44,755 bases of DNA from CAZEYT01 sp964516295 (GTDB lineage Bacteria > Verrucomicrobiota > Verrucomicrobiia > Chthoniobacterales > Terrimicrobiaceae). The notes beneath the pieces are model-generated. The model saw only the letters and a program-made list of their open reading frames with translations, had not been told where the DNA came from and made no database searches. The position numbers were made by a program, and so were the translations under genes. Every line of letters starts with the position of its first letter. Position 1 is the first letter of the stretch. Positions 16,101 to 22,784 of the stretch are shown one piece after another. Where the stretch lies: assembly GCA_964516295.1 (NCBI GenBank), contig CAZEYT010000014.1:1-44755 (forward strand), in the 5' to 3' direction.

Positions 16101-18976
16101 GCGACATCGGGCGCTTCACTCTCCTGAACGGCGCGATAGTTGCCGATGTCAGTCGACAGCTTCCGACAAACTGGCTATATCGGCGCGCTGCCATTGACCC
16201 AGCGACGAGCGATGCAGCGGGAAATCCGCTTTTCGCACCCGGAGGGGTAACCGGAGCCGTCGGCTCGGTCAACGATGCCTCTGCCTCGACAACATGGTGG
16301 ATCGACTACAGCAATTTCTTCCAAGGATTTGGTGCTTTGGGTGGCGGCGATGTTCTCGTCGAGTCAGGGAACGATCTGGTCAATGCCGACGCATTCATCC
16401 CGACGAATGCCCGGATGGCCGGACGCGACCCGCTGACCGGCCAGAACATTGCACCGAGCCTGAACAATCTGGTCGAATACGGCGGCGGCGACCTCACGGC
16501 TCGCGCCGGAGGAAACATCGTGGGAGGCTCCTACTATGTCGAGCGGGGGCGCGGGTCGATCTTTGCCGGCCGGAACATCACGACCAATTCCACCCGCACC
16601 CTCTCCAAAGGAATTCTCACCGACCCGGCGGCTGTCCAAGATAGTCTGACCTGGATGCCGACGCTCTTCTACGTGGGGAATTCCCGCCTCGACATCGCGG
16701 CGCGGGGAAGTGCTCTCGTCGGACCGATGACCAACCCATTCCTCCTTCCCCAAGGCATGAACAATCGGTTCTGGTACAAGACGCAGTTTAATACGTTCTC
16801 GCCGAACTCCGGAGCCAGCATTTCTGCCTACGGCGGCAGCATCACACACCGCCTGAGCGTGACCCTGCCGGGGGATCTCGATGCCATTCCGTTGCTTTAC
16901 TACTGGACGCGAAACCAAAACGTCCGCTCGCCAAGTTCATCGGCCAACGAACAACCGTGGCTACGGATTTCGGAAACAAGCGTTGAAAATTACCGCACGA
17001 TTCTCTCCGTCGGTGCCCCGAATCTTTCATCAACGGCCTTCGCCGGCGACATCAACATTGTCGGCGACCTGACCCTTTTCCCATCTCCTGTGGGGTCGCT
17101 TGAACTGGCGGCATCCGGTGCCATCCCGGGCTTGCAGCCCACGGGACCGACCACCACGGCGACCGGCCGGGCGGTGAATGCCTGGGCGTCGGCAAGCATC
17201 AACCTCTCCGATGCCGACCCGGCCAGACTTCCCTCGCTCACATCCCCGCTCGCCTTCCAAACCATCGTCGGCGCGCGCGATCAATCCTCGCTCCTCGACA
17301 CCTTCAACGAGGTGGATCCGTTCGCGACCGTCCGGCCGTCGTTTGAAGAAGCCGGCGATATCGAGGGGGCCCGCGCCGCCGTATCTCGGCTGGCAGCGCT
17401 CCATGCGGCGGGGATCCTGCACCGCAACAACCCCAATCCGACCCGGCTCTACGCCATGGGCGGGGACATCTCTGGCATCACCCTCTTCAGCGCCAAGCAG
17501 GCTCAGATCCTGGCCTCGCGCGACATTGCCGACGTGGCCTTCTACCTGCAAAATCCGGTGCAGACGGCCATCAGCATCGTCTCGGCCGGGCGGGACGTGA
17601 TTCTCTACAACGAAAACACGCCCCTCCGTTCACTGGCCTCGAACGACACGCTTTCAAATATGATCGTGGATCCCGAAGTCGAGACCTCGACCGGAAGCCA
17701 AACCCGGGCATTGGCCGGCGACGTGCAGATCAGCGGACGGGGTGCCTTGGAGGTTCTGGCAGGCCGCAATATTGATCTGGGAACCGGCTCGAACTTCCGA
17801 TTCGGCGGACTGGGCCGCGGCATCACAAGTGTCGGGCGGGCGAGAAATCCGTTCCTGCCATTTGAGGGAGCGCGGCTGGTCGCCCTTTCGGGGCTCGAAG
17901 CCCGGGGCGGCGGCCCGGCGCTCGGGCTCGCCGGAAGCTCGCTCAACACGTCTGAATTCCTTGCCAGATACCTCACTGCCTCTCCGACGACCGGCGTGGA
18001 CAGCCTTGCCGAGATTCGCCGCCTCCTCCCGGGGGCATCTTCCGAAATGCGGGCTATCTATGCTCTGGACATCCTCTTCAGCGTGCTCCGCGATTCCGGA
18101 ACCGAGGCGGCTCTCACCGGATCCTACGACTCCGGCTATGCTGCGGTAAATACCCTCTTCGGAAGCAACTCGGTCACGGCAAACACCCAAGTGAATTACG
18201 GCTGGGGCCCATGGACCTCGCAGCAACAGGCCGGGGCCGCCGGGGACATTCTAACACGGGTCCGCGACATCCGCACAACGAGTGGCGGCGAGATCACGCT
18301 GGCCTCGACCCGCGGAGGAATCACCATGGCTCCGACGATCTTCGGCAATCCGCTCACCCCACCGGGAATTGTTACGGAATTCGGCGGAGCAGTTTCGATC
18401 TTCATGCAGCAGAGTCTGAACATCGGCCAGGCCCGCGTGTTCACCCTCCGGGGCGGCGACGTGACCATCTGGTCCTCGTTTGGTGACATTGCCGCGGGTT
18501 CCGCCCCGAAAACGGTCGTCACGGCTCCCCCGACCCGTGTCACCATCGATCGTCCGTCGGCGGCCGTCGCCACCGATCTGGGCGGCTTGGCGACGGGTGG
18601 TGGTATCGGTGTTCTCGCGGCGGTGGCCGACGTGGAAGCGGGAACCGTGTCCCTGATTGCCCCAGAAGGAACCGTGGACGCCGGGGATGCGGGCATCCGG
18701 GCGACCGGCGACATCACGATCGCGGCAGCCGCCGTCGTCAACGCCGACAATATCTCGTCCGGCGGAACGTCCACCGGCGTACCGTCGGCGCCCACGGTGG
18801 CCGCCCCGAACATCGGAGGACTCACGTCCGCCTCGAGCACCACCGGAGCAGCCACCGCCGCCGCGGAAAATGTCGCCAACCAAGCGTCCCAGCAACCTCA
18901 GGAAGTGGTGGAAACGCCTTCCGTGATCACGGTCGAGGTCGTTGGCTATGGCGGCGGTGCCGACGAGGATTTGTAA
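7136..18976 (+). CDS. Giant filamentous-haemagglutinin-type exoprotein (TpsA-like, 3946 residues)
   Basis: A very large secreted beta-helix protein, probably an adhesin. Residues about 1-55 form an extended signal peptide: an Arg-rich stretch, then A-L-P-L-A-A-G-V-G-I-L-L-A-L-S ending A-Q-A. After an Ala/Arg-rich helix, residues about 120-255 match the two-partner-secretion (haemagglutination activity) domain, with I-I-N-Q-N-G-I-I-F-G near 220. Most of the rest is Gly/Ser-rich degenerate repeats such as S-G-A-L-L-D-V-S-G and A-P-G-G-x-V-x-I, as in right-handed beta-helices. A CBM5/12-like module sits at 1744-1792. The last about 400 residues resemble what I remember of DUF3739 C-termini (F-T-L-R-G-G-D-V-T-I-W-S-S, G-T-V-D-A-G-D-A-G-I). 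By eye the only cysteine is Cys22, in the leader. TTG start with GGAG 8 bases upstream. No TpsB gene is nearby. The next gene, STT3-like, starts 28 bases after the stop. Confidence 0.9.
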   Translation: MTVPMRQPTLPTRRSKRLRRPCPTAAESAADGWILRRALPLAAGVGILLALSAQAGDILRGGASASASRRNAEARANAGADAAAAAQTRARDRLARTTQAVNDMRSLQAAARAAATDGGVPNGLTPGGLQRFEPGETNFRWDGASAPTQNGNTVTIQQNLQQAVLHWKSFNVGKQTEVYFDQRAGGADAGKWIAFNKVLGTTAPSQIRGQIRADGQVYIINQNGIIFGAGSQVNARTLVASSLPINDNLIQRGLLNNNRNAAEFLFSGTTGGAVVVEQGAILSAPLDAAGSGGRVVLAGPTVVNQGTISTPSGQTILAAGLQIGFDAHSQAYPAVPNRKLPRGTDDDPSLRGIDAYVGDVGPGGGLVVNSGLIEIPTGNLIMVGKTIDQAGIVDSTTTVTLNGRIDLLANYNAVPNPSYDPDIRGQLAFLNLSTGTVRLGERSVTRILPDISSKATTVGSRLPINSQINIQGNLIHLQNSAMVQAPSGDIAIAAGTWRPVAQQTNERFAFTSGQFFMEKGSFIDVAGSMDVFVPLSHRFLSVQLRGSELAPSPLQRLGPIRGEELIIDIRRTGTYRGQYWMGTPLGDATGFADVLDKNVGQLTARGGSLVIQAGSSVVTRRDSVIDVSGGYFRNEGGPVRTSILRQGSRLVNIADALPDQVFDGLFTGQSTRTQAKWGVSKTFSLPLSPTVGFSEAAYIQGADGGDLAISAPAMALDGGLFGSTVAGPNQIRVKTQSGNTIPSSELPKASTLRLAFEGTREVALGVPTFFTTAKTPPAITFGSSGTLSSPSSPSGDSVAALPADRLQEVLLPSDFYTKTGFGSVEIVNSDGSFTLPESVNLELPELSRLKVTGRSIQIVGSIRAPGGSLDFTAYNISPYEGPINLARDPLMAQPIPVAESGTIQLGRNTTLDVAGTITDDRFPTAGEQARPVVTTGGSVRLVGYSVFLPEGSRLNVSGGAAVSTNGRRVSYGGAGSITIGAGQDLTYPSILGGQLQLQAALAGYAGLGAAGGTLAIKAPLVQIGGAAPGGGTLHLPESFFGNGGFQTFRITGIGAPMPHVAGAPADPDQFTAFVPAVRVAAGAQVAPIVQSLVYQPFPKGGSGPTLGIMTRPPGQRRAASITLESSTIRNSFRDPVTTALATERVAVRGDVVVEAGSSIITEPGGSISLTGSTVSVFGALSAPGGTVTIRGATSFPLDRVLADLATFARPTVHLASSAKVLATGTSVVLPDSFGRRTTRFYDGGSISVSGNIVAESGALLDVSGTSAVADFHPSELGLVTSTAVPLNSGLTSKPYSIRTVEQRIDTNGGRIVLAGHEMLLVDAQLLGRAGGPAAVGGTLAVSSGRFYSPGSSQFGSDINLQVTQSTPSLPGNPVTIGRPVRASDGSILPGMGFFAVDRFQDGGFASLDLGFNSVRGSGLARGGNVQFVGPVRINAPGFLRIASGGVIRADSQVALSAAYIAAGQPMLAPLTPSERENYIPFEKDEPGIPGFREFVAPTGGAGNISFQAGLVDVGTLVFRNASNVSFSAPGGDIRGSGILNVQGTLNLSAGQIYPSTLSRFEIFAYDGPGTTGAINISNGGRTAAPLSAGGTLTLYGSQIRQAGTLIAPFGRIVIGWDGQDQDPATAGVNGPSNAVVGAVLQSPAAQSITLSFGSLTSVSGIDPLTGRELLIPFGVSPDGLTLLDPRGIDVTSSGFPEKSVAIAGESVTAESGSLVDIRGGGELYAYRWVSGNGGAIDVLGTASGNWASGTQYRAGDLVTYQNRTYSARVAIDPNNFDGTGPTPGINRYWSEVAESYAIVPGYASTFAPFSPFNAAASALNGDPGYTSASLRIGDRITLDGSDGRPSGTFTLLPRRYALLPGAFLVSPQTSARFRPIERADGSQLATGYVSNALVRPGTQSPVRTVYEVLSPDVLGERAQYEVFEAGRFIRTAAGRNDLSSVQYVPGDAGYLSFHGNTGLRLDGTVLSRPANGNRGARVDVSSFADITIAGTSAGPGIVLNASTLSAFEAESLVIGGLRTFNSNGSTLAVRSNRITVANAGAPLTAPEVTLAALASIDVTGGSQILGRGNKTETGRQIAVTGNGVFVHVSSDASGRMARSGATASTTPLIRIGPGALLDGTTVSLDSSYGFSLDSSARITSSNVTLGAGQISLLLGAPVPLTGQIDLLNPQLVLAGNVLRQLEGSQSLTLITYQSPIDIYGPGLFGSASLSRLSFETGAIRGFNQGPLATQITAGQVMFSNPRTITAPTAAAAAGSLLINAGSILAGSGNVRIDGYSNVVLNAAGGILFSGTGRLTAQENLRASTAVLAVSQGADHSLVAGNGLLRLDRSGSPAMVSGGLGGSLALRGTRIEVFTDIVAASGRIDLEAQDDVVIGGNLLARGTSRRFHDLIRFTDAGEIRLTSLTGDVILQPGSDVSVAADPFGGNAGFVDVKAAAGIFNALGKFEGQASSGFRTGSFSLDAGSLASFEALRNLLSLGGISESFDLRLRNGDITMTGVTRFNDIFISADGGSVRVVGTLDASGPTGGRIALSARNDILLDSGSLLTVAARRFNGAGKGGEIFLGAGASSNGSPNLAGRVSLLANSQIDLSVASFVPGDINTFVTNPDGSRSRSSAFNGQFQGTLHLRAPQIAGNSNVGVGPLAGTISGASAIVVEGFRVYTPTNGVMDTTLRNQINTDAAAFLGAAGVGNANETAIRAALLTGAPSATAIDPVLVIAPGVEIVNANGDLVLGRANPLGSTAAIDQQQAHTAADWDLSTFRYGSKGAPGVLTLRATGDLIFNNTLSDGFTPVTANANNGWSRMWLAPLATINAALPVNTQSWSYQLTAGADLGAAKTSANLPITALSAGKGSVLVGEFYPAVPNPFTTGQAAGVGAVGQTADTIRFVNSANDTVNRGTRFEVIRTGTGSIGVDAARDVQLRNQFASIYTAGVAIPDNARIFAPGDFVSPVINRGSLGLGNPPQDGNLGAVQQAYFVNYAVSGGDLSIRAGRDIGRFTLLNGAIVADVSRQLPTNWLYRRAAIDPATSDAAGNPLFAPGGVTGAVGSVNDASASTTWWIDYSNFFQGFGALGGGDVLVESGNDLVNADAFIPTNARMAGRDPLTGQNIAPSLNNLVEYGGGDLTARAGGNIVGGSYYVERGRGSIFAGRNITTNSTRTLSKGILTDPAAVQDSLTWMPTLFYVGNSRLDIAARGSALVGPMTNPFLLPQGMNNRFWYKTQFNTFSPNSGASISAYGGSITHRLSVTLPGDLDAIPLLYYWTRNQNVRSPSSSANEQPWLRISETSVENYRTILSVGAPNLSSTAFAGDINIVGDLTLFPSPVGSLELAASGAIPGLQPTGPTTTATGRAVNAWASASINLSDADPARLPSLTSPLAFQTIVGARDQSSLLDTFNEVDPFATVRPSFEEAGDIEGARAAVSRLAALHAAGILHRNNPNPTRLYAMGGDISGITLFSAKQAQILASRDIADVAFYLQNPVQTAISIVSAGRDVILYNENTPLRSLASNDTLSNMIVDPEVETSTGSQTRALAGDVQISGRGALEVLAGRNIDLGTGSNFRFGGLGRGITSVGRARNPFLPFEGARLVALSGLEARGGGPALGLAGSSLNTSEFLARYLTASPTTGVDSLAEIRRLLPGASSEMRAIYALDILFSVLRDSGTEAALTGSYDSGYAAVNTLFGSNSVTANTQVNYGWGPWTSQQQAGAAGDILTRVRDIRTTSGGEITLASTRGGITMAPTIFGNPLTPPGIVTEFGGAVSIFMQQSLNIGQARVFTLRGGDVTIWSSFGDIAAGSAPKTVVTAPPTRVTIDRPSAAVATDLGGLATGGGIGVLAAVADVEAGTVSLIAPEGTVDAGDAGIRATGDITIAAAAVVNADNISSGGTSTGVPSAPTVAAPNIGGLTSASSTTGAATAAAENVANQASQQPQEVVETPSVITVEVVGYGGGADEDL
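12365..12511 (+). other. CBM5/12-like chitin-binding module inside the giant exoprotein
   Basis: Residues 1744-1792 contain N-W-A-S-G-T-Q-Y, R-A-G-D-L-V-T-Y-Q-N-R-T-Y-S-A-R, then P-T-P-G-I-N-R-Y-W-S. This is the aromatic W...Y..GD.V.Y....Y.A......W pattern of carbohydrate-binding modules 5/12, found in chitinases and phage tail fibres. It interrupts the Gly/Ser beta-helix repeats. Chitin or another glycan as ligand is inference. Confidence 0.6.
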
Positions 18977-18978
18977 GC

Positions 18979-19008
18979 ATGGCAAGGCGACGTTTGAGGT
19001 GGAGATGA
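18979..19008 (+). CDS. Nine-codon Arg-rich leader ORF
   Basis: ATG at 18979 opens a nine-codon frame, M-A-R-R-R-L-R-W-R, whose TGA overlaps the ATG of the STT3-like gene as ATGA. It sits in the 28-base gap after the giant gene. A GAGGA about 10 bases upstream could serve as its ribosome site. It could relay ribosomes from the giant gene to the membrane gene, or be chance. Confidence 0.3.
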   Translation: MARRRLRWR

Positions 19009-21263
19009 GTCGGACCACGCCACGCAAGCGCGGCCGCACGGACTCCACATCACCCGGCTCCAAGGTCCTCCAATCGGGCGGCTGGCTTAGAAACGTTCTC
19101 GGAATTTGTTTGCTGTGCTCCCTTTTTCTCTGGGCCGCCGACTGCCTTGTGCGGTGGCAGACGGTTGAAAAAATCAACGCCATCCGACTGACGGATGTTC
19201 CGCCGGCGACCCTGTCGATTCCGCCGGGAGCGTGGGAGGAGCACTTGATCCTGCCGGGGAGTTCGATGGATGCGCGTTGGTGGGTTGTGCATACCCGGGA
19301 GATGGTCGAGCAGGGCACCTTCCGTGTACGCGATACAGACCGCGACAACGCTCCCAATGGACGGGAAGTGCACTGGAGCTCCCTGCTGATGTGGCTGCTG
19401 GCAGGGATAGCCCACGCGCTGTCGTGGGCATCCGGCAAACCACCCTTGGAACTGATCTCGCAAGCCGCGCTTTACGCCGGCCCCGTGCTCCAGGCCGGAG
19501 CTTTGCTCGGGCTGTCTTGGATCATTGCTCGGCGTTTCGGCGGCCTTCCGGCGATCTTTTTCGCGATTGTTTTTCTCTCGAGCTATCCGGTGGTCCGAAC
19601 ATTCCAAGCCGGCGAGGCGGATCACCACGGGATCGTCCTCGCGTTTGCTGCGGCGGGAGTTCTCAGCCTGATCTGCGGAAACGGTGGGTTTGTTTCCACC
19701 GGCCGGGCAAAAGGCAAGGCTCTCGGTATCCCGGATCTCCGTACGGAACAAGCCCGGGGATGGTTTCGCCTGGCGGGGATCCTTGGCGGAGCGTCGATCT
19801 GGATCAGCGCTGCAACCGCGCTCCCGATTCTGGCTGCCGCCGGAATCGGAGCCTGCCTTTGTGCGTGGTCGGCGAGGATGTCCCCGCCGCGCGGAAAGTT
19901 CGAACCGGAACTCTGGTTCACTTGGGCGAAATGGGGCGGAGGCGCGAGCCTGTTTTTCTATATCTTGGAATACTTCCCGGGGCATCTGGGGTGGCGCTTG
20001 GAGGTCAACCATCCCTTGTATGCGCTGGCTTGGCTCGGCGGGGGCATTCTCCTTCGGGAGGCGACGGCCGTGATCGCTGGAAACCGGCCCATCCCGCGCC
20101 CGGGTGCCCTTTGGTCACTGGTGCCGGCAGCTCTTCTGGTGGCTTTGCCACTGGTCGCGATTGTCATCTGGCGCGAACGCGTGTTCTGGGTCTCCGACCG
20201 ATTTCTCCTCGCACTTCATGACAAGTTTATCTTCGAGTTTCAAAGTCTTCCGACCCTTTTCCGCCGATACGGAAACAGTTTCGGATTCCTGACCTACTAC
20301 CCGTTTCCGCTTTTTGCCCTGGCGACAACACTCGTCCTTTTGGGAAAACGTGCTCTGGGGCGTTGGGGTACCCGCGCCCTGCTCGTTCTTGCCCCTCCGA
20401 CCTTGTTGATGCAGGCGCTGGCCATTCACCAGGTCCGCTGGTCCTCGGCGGCGTTCGCCCTTTGGGCGCTGTGGGCGTTGGTGATCTTCGTGGACGCCTT
20501 CCACGCGGAGGTCTCGAATCGCGCCCGGCGCTGGGTGCTCGGAGCAGCCGCCGTCACGTGTTGGATCGGCCTGGCCATCACGCAGGTCCCCCAGTACCTG
20601 GCGACGGCCGAGGCATCCGAGGCTCTGGTGGCCCACCCTCTTCCGGCGGAGGCCGGGAACGGAATCATCCTTCGCGATCTCGCGCATCGGTTGATCCAGT
20701 CAAGTCCGGAGCGGGTGCCGGTGGTCCTCACGGGGCCCAACTCGTCCACGGATCTCGTTTATCACGGAGGGATTCGAACGCTCGGCACCCTCTACTGGGA
20801 AAACACACCCGGGCTCAAGCGGGCCGCCGAGGTCTTCACGGCACGCGATGAGCAGGACGCTTTGGAGCGCCTGACGTCCGCCGGGGTCACCCATATTGTG
20901 ATTCCATCCTGGGACAATTTTGCCGACGCTTATGCCCGACTCCTGAATCCCGAAGACCCGATGACCGCATTTTTTCGAGGTATCGTGTCGGACAGTCAAT
21001 TTCCGGATTGGTTGCGCCCGTTCGCGTATCCGATTCCAACCGACGCGGGCCTTGATGCCACCTCGGTGAAGATCTTCGCCGTCCTCCCGCAGCAGAATCT
21101 TTTCGAAAGCCGGTTTTTCCAGGGCGTGTATCACTTTGAATCCGGGGAGTTCGAATCCGCAAGGCCGCTCTTCGAGGAGGCGGTCCGTCTCCGGCCGGAA
21201 GACCCGCGTCCGCACGCCTATCTGTCTGCAATGGAGTCCGATGGGAAAACGCAAAGCCCGTAA
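19005..21263 (+). CDS. STT3-like GT-C membrane glycosyltransferase with C-terminal TPR
   Basis: A 752-residue protein with a basic N-terminus, about eleven hydrophobic segments between 28 and 530, and a soluble C-terminal domain. Features of bacterial oligosaccharyltransferase/STT3 relatives are the first-loop acidic motif S-S-M-D-A-R-W-W (Asp89), the P-N-G-R-E-V-H-W-S-S-L segment, and G-E-A-D-H-H-G-I (Asp206-His208) after an S-S-Y-P helix. The soluble part has L-G-T-L-Y-W-E-N-T-P-G-L and V-T-H-I-V-I-P-S-W, but I do not find the W-W-D-Y-G motif. The end holds one TPR-like repeat (F-F-Q-G-V-Y-H-F-E-S-G-E-F-E-S-A). It probably transfers a lipid-linked glycan, perhaps to a secreted protein. ATG 19005 has GAGGTGG just upstream. 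Its 3' end overlaps the next glycosyltransferase gene by 23 bases. Confidence 0.75.
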   Translation: MSRTTPRKRGRTDSTSPGSKVLQSGGWLRNVLGICLLCSLFLWAADCLVRWQTVEKINAIRLTDVPPATLSIPPGAWEEHLILPGSSMDARWWVVHTREMVEQGTFRVRDTDRDNAPNGREVHWSSLLMWLLAGIAHALSWASGKPPLELISQAALYAGPVLQAGALLGLSWIIARRFGGLPAIFFAIVFLSSYPVVRTFQAGEADHHGIVLAFAAAGVLSLICGNGGFVSTGRAKGKALGIPDLRTEQARGWFRLAGILGGASIWISAATALPILAAAGIGACLCAWSARMSPPRGKFEPELWFTWAKWGGGASLFFYILEYFPGHLGWRLEVNHPLYALAWLGGGILLREATAVIAGNRPIPRPGALWSLVPAALLVALPLVAIVIWRERVFWVSDRFLLALHDKFIFEFQSLPTLFRRYGNSFGFLTYYPFPLFALATTLVLLGKRALGRWGTRALLVLAPPTLLMQALAIHQVRWSSAAFALWALWALVIFVDAFHAEVSNRARRWVLGAAAVTCWIGLAITQVPQYLATAEASEALVAHPLPAEAGNGIILRDLAHRLIQSSPERVPVVLTGPNSSTDLVYHGGIRTLGTLYWENTPGLKRAAEVFTARDEQDALERLTSAGVTHIVIPSWDNFADAYARLLNPEDPMTAFFRGIVSDSQFPDWLRPFAYPIPTDAGLDATSVKIFAVLPQQNLFESRFFQGVYHFESGEFESARPLFEEAVRLRPEDPRPHAYLSAMESDGKTQSP

Positions 21264-22749
21264 GTCGCATGGAACGCCGGGCATGTCGCCACGGCTAGCG
21301 GCAAAGGCCCCGACTCCATGGTTTGAGAGGCTGGATCGCCCGCAGTTTCTCTATCCGTTGGTGGCAGGTCTTGCTCTCGGTCTCTATCTCCTGATGGCAC
21401 AGGGCGACCTCTGGCTCGATGAAATCTGGAGTTTTCAATGGGTCGAGAATGCGTCGTCACCACTCGACGTCTTTCTCCGGTTCCGCCACGACAACAACCA
21501 TCCGCTCAACACGTTGTGGCTTTCGCTCGTTGGTCCGGGAGCCGTGCCGGGGTTGATCCGTCTTCCTTCCGTTCTTTCGGGAGTTCTATCGGCCATTCTG
21601 CTCCTCCGTCTGGCCCGTTGTATTGATCGGCGTTCGGGAGGGATCGTCGCCACGTTGTTTCTGGGATCCTTTCCGCTGGCGGTCTATTTTTCCGAGGCGC
21701 GTGGCTATGCGTCGGCCATTGCCTTTGGGTTGGCGGCCACGCTTGTCCTTTATCAGGCTCGCCTCATCCCCTCATGGAGCCGTGCGGTAGTTTTTTGGAC
21801 CCTTTGCCTTGGAACTCTGCTCTCGCATGCCTCGGCAGTGCTCCTCATTGGGGCGCTCGGCCTCTGGACGCTGGCGGGGGGCTGGATGCTGCATCGCAAT
21901 TGGCGCACTTCGCTCACTCATGCGGCATCGTGGTTTGGCATTCCGTCGGGCTTCCTCGGTGCCTACTACGTTGTTTTTCTGCGGGGGATGGAAATTGGCG
22001 GCGGGCCGGAGTATTCCGTTCCGAAGGTTCTCGGCGACTTCTTTGCCTATGCTCTGGGGCTCCCAGCCGCTTACCCAGCGAGTTTGGTCGCCGTTGGAAT
22101 CGGAGCTGCTCTTCTGGTTTGGGCCGGACTTTCGCTTCCCCGGCCCGCACTTCACTTACGCGCTCTTTTGCTTGCTATACTTGTGGTGCCGACCGTCGCG
22201 CTGGCAGTCGCTCGTCCGGAGATCCTCTACTTCCGCTATTTTCTCATTCTTCTTCCGCTGTTTTATCTGTTCGCCGGACTCGCCCTGGCTTCGCTTCTTG
22301 CCGGATCTTCGAAGATCAGGGTCGTCGGTCCGGCCATCGCCCTCGCGGCCTACCTGGCGGCGCAGACTCCGTCGCTGGTTGCTTTTGCACAGGCGGGGCG
22401 GGGCCAATACGAAAGGACTCTGACCGCGATTGCCTCGAGTCCATTCTCTGACAAGTCCGTTGCCTCGGATCACGATTTCCGGAATTTCCTTGTCGTCGAT
22501 TTTGTTAAGGAGAACCGGCCAGGACTGTCGACGATTGCCTACCGTCCGAATGCCAACCATCGCGCACATTGGTTTCTCCGCCACAGCCAGGAGGCACTCC
22601 CGGACAAGATTGCCCCGAACTGGATCCGTGACGGCACGGCGTATACGCTCGTGGCGGTCTTCCCTTATGGTGGGATCTCCGGCTGGCACTGGCTCCTCTA
22701 TCGGAAAAAGTGGCTCCCAGCCTCCGGGCCCGCCATCGAGCCATTGTGA
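21241..22749 (+). CDS. GT39/ArnT-like membrane glycosyltransferase
   Basis: A 502-residue polytopic protein of the GT-C fold (PMT_2/GT39, ArnT-like). After a basic N-terminus and a first helix at about 36-54 comes the acidic loop G-D-L-W-L-D-E-I-W-S (Asp60-Glu61), then R-H-D-N-N-H-P-L-N-T (83-91), R-L-P-S and S-E-A-R-G-Y-A (151-157), the standard order in the family. These enzymes move a sugar from a polyprenyl-phosphate carrier to a protein or lipid on the outer face of the inner membrane. The donor and acceptor are unknown. ATG 21241 follows GGAG by 4 bases and lies within the end of the STT3-like gene, so the two are translationally linked. Its stop codon lies inside operator copy A. Confidence 0.85.
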   Translation: MGKRKARKSHGTPGMSPRLAAKAPTPWFERLDRPQFLYPLVAGLALGLYLLMAQGDLWLDEIWSFQWVENASSPLDVFLRFRHDNNHPLNTLWLSLVGPGAVPGLIRLPSVLSGVLSAILLLRLARCIDRRSGGIVATLFLGSFPLAVYFSEARGYASAIAFGLAATLVLYQARLIPSWSRAVVFWTLCLGTLLSHASAVLLIGALGLWTLAGGWMLHRNWRTSLTHAASWFGIPSGFLGAYYVVFLRGMEIGGGPEYSVPKVLGDFFAYALGLPAAYPASLVAVGIGAALLVWAGLSLPRPALHLRALLLAILVVPTVALAVARPEILYFRYFLILLPLFYLFAGLALASLLAGSSKIRVVGPAIALAAYLAAQTPSLVAFAQAGRGQYERTLTAIASSPFSDKSVASDHDFRNFLVVDFVKENRPGLSTIAYRPNANHRAHWFLRHSQEALPDKIAPNWIRDGTAYTLVAVFPYGGISGWHWLLYRKKWLPASGPAIEPL

Positions 22750-22762
22750 CGAAATTGTCACA
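22745..22762 (+). promoter_or_regulatory. Putative operator, copy A of a shared 18-base dyad
   Basis: TGTGACGAAATTGTCACA is a perfect 6-6-6 dyad (TGTGAC, GAAATT, GTCACA). It overlaps the glycosyltransferase stop and lies 22 bases before the Sel1-protein ATG. Copy B at 27165-27182 has the same core and differs at 3 of 18 positions; two of these differences are compensating changes that keep the palindrome. The half-sites recall CRP-type TGTGA, but the spacing is 8 rather than 6. The architecture is also that of TyrR-type boxes. Confidence 0.55.
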
Positions 22763-22784
22763 TGCGTTCCGGCCGAGGTTCATT

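Noticed and set aside
22745..22762. Reading the dyad as a standard CRP site
   Set aside because: CRP sites are TGTGA-N6-TCACA; this one has eight bases between the half-sites and copy B departs from TGTGA, so a standard CRP site does not fit, although a CRP-family protein is not excluded.
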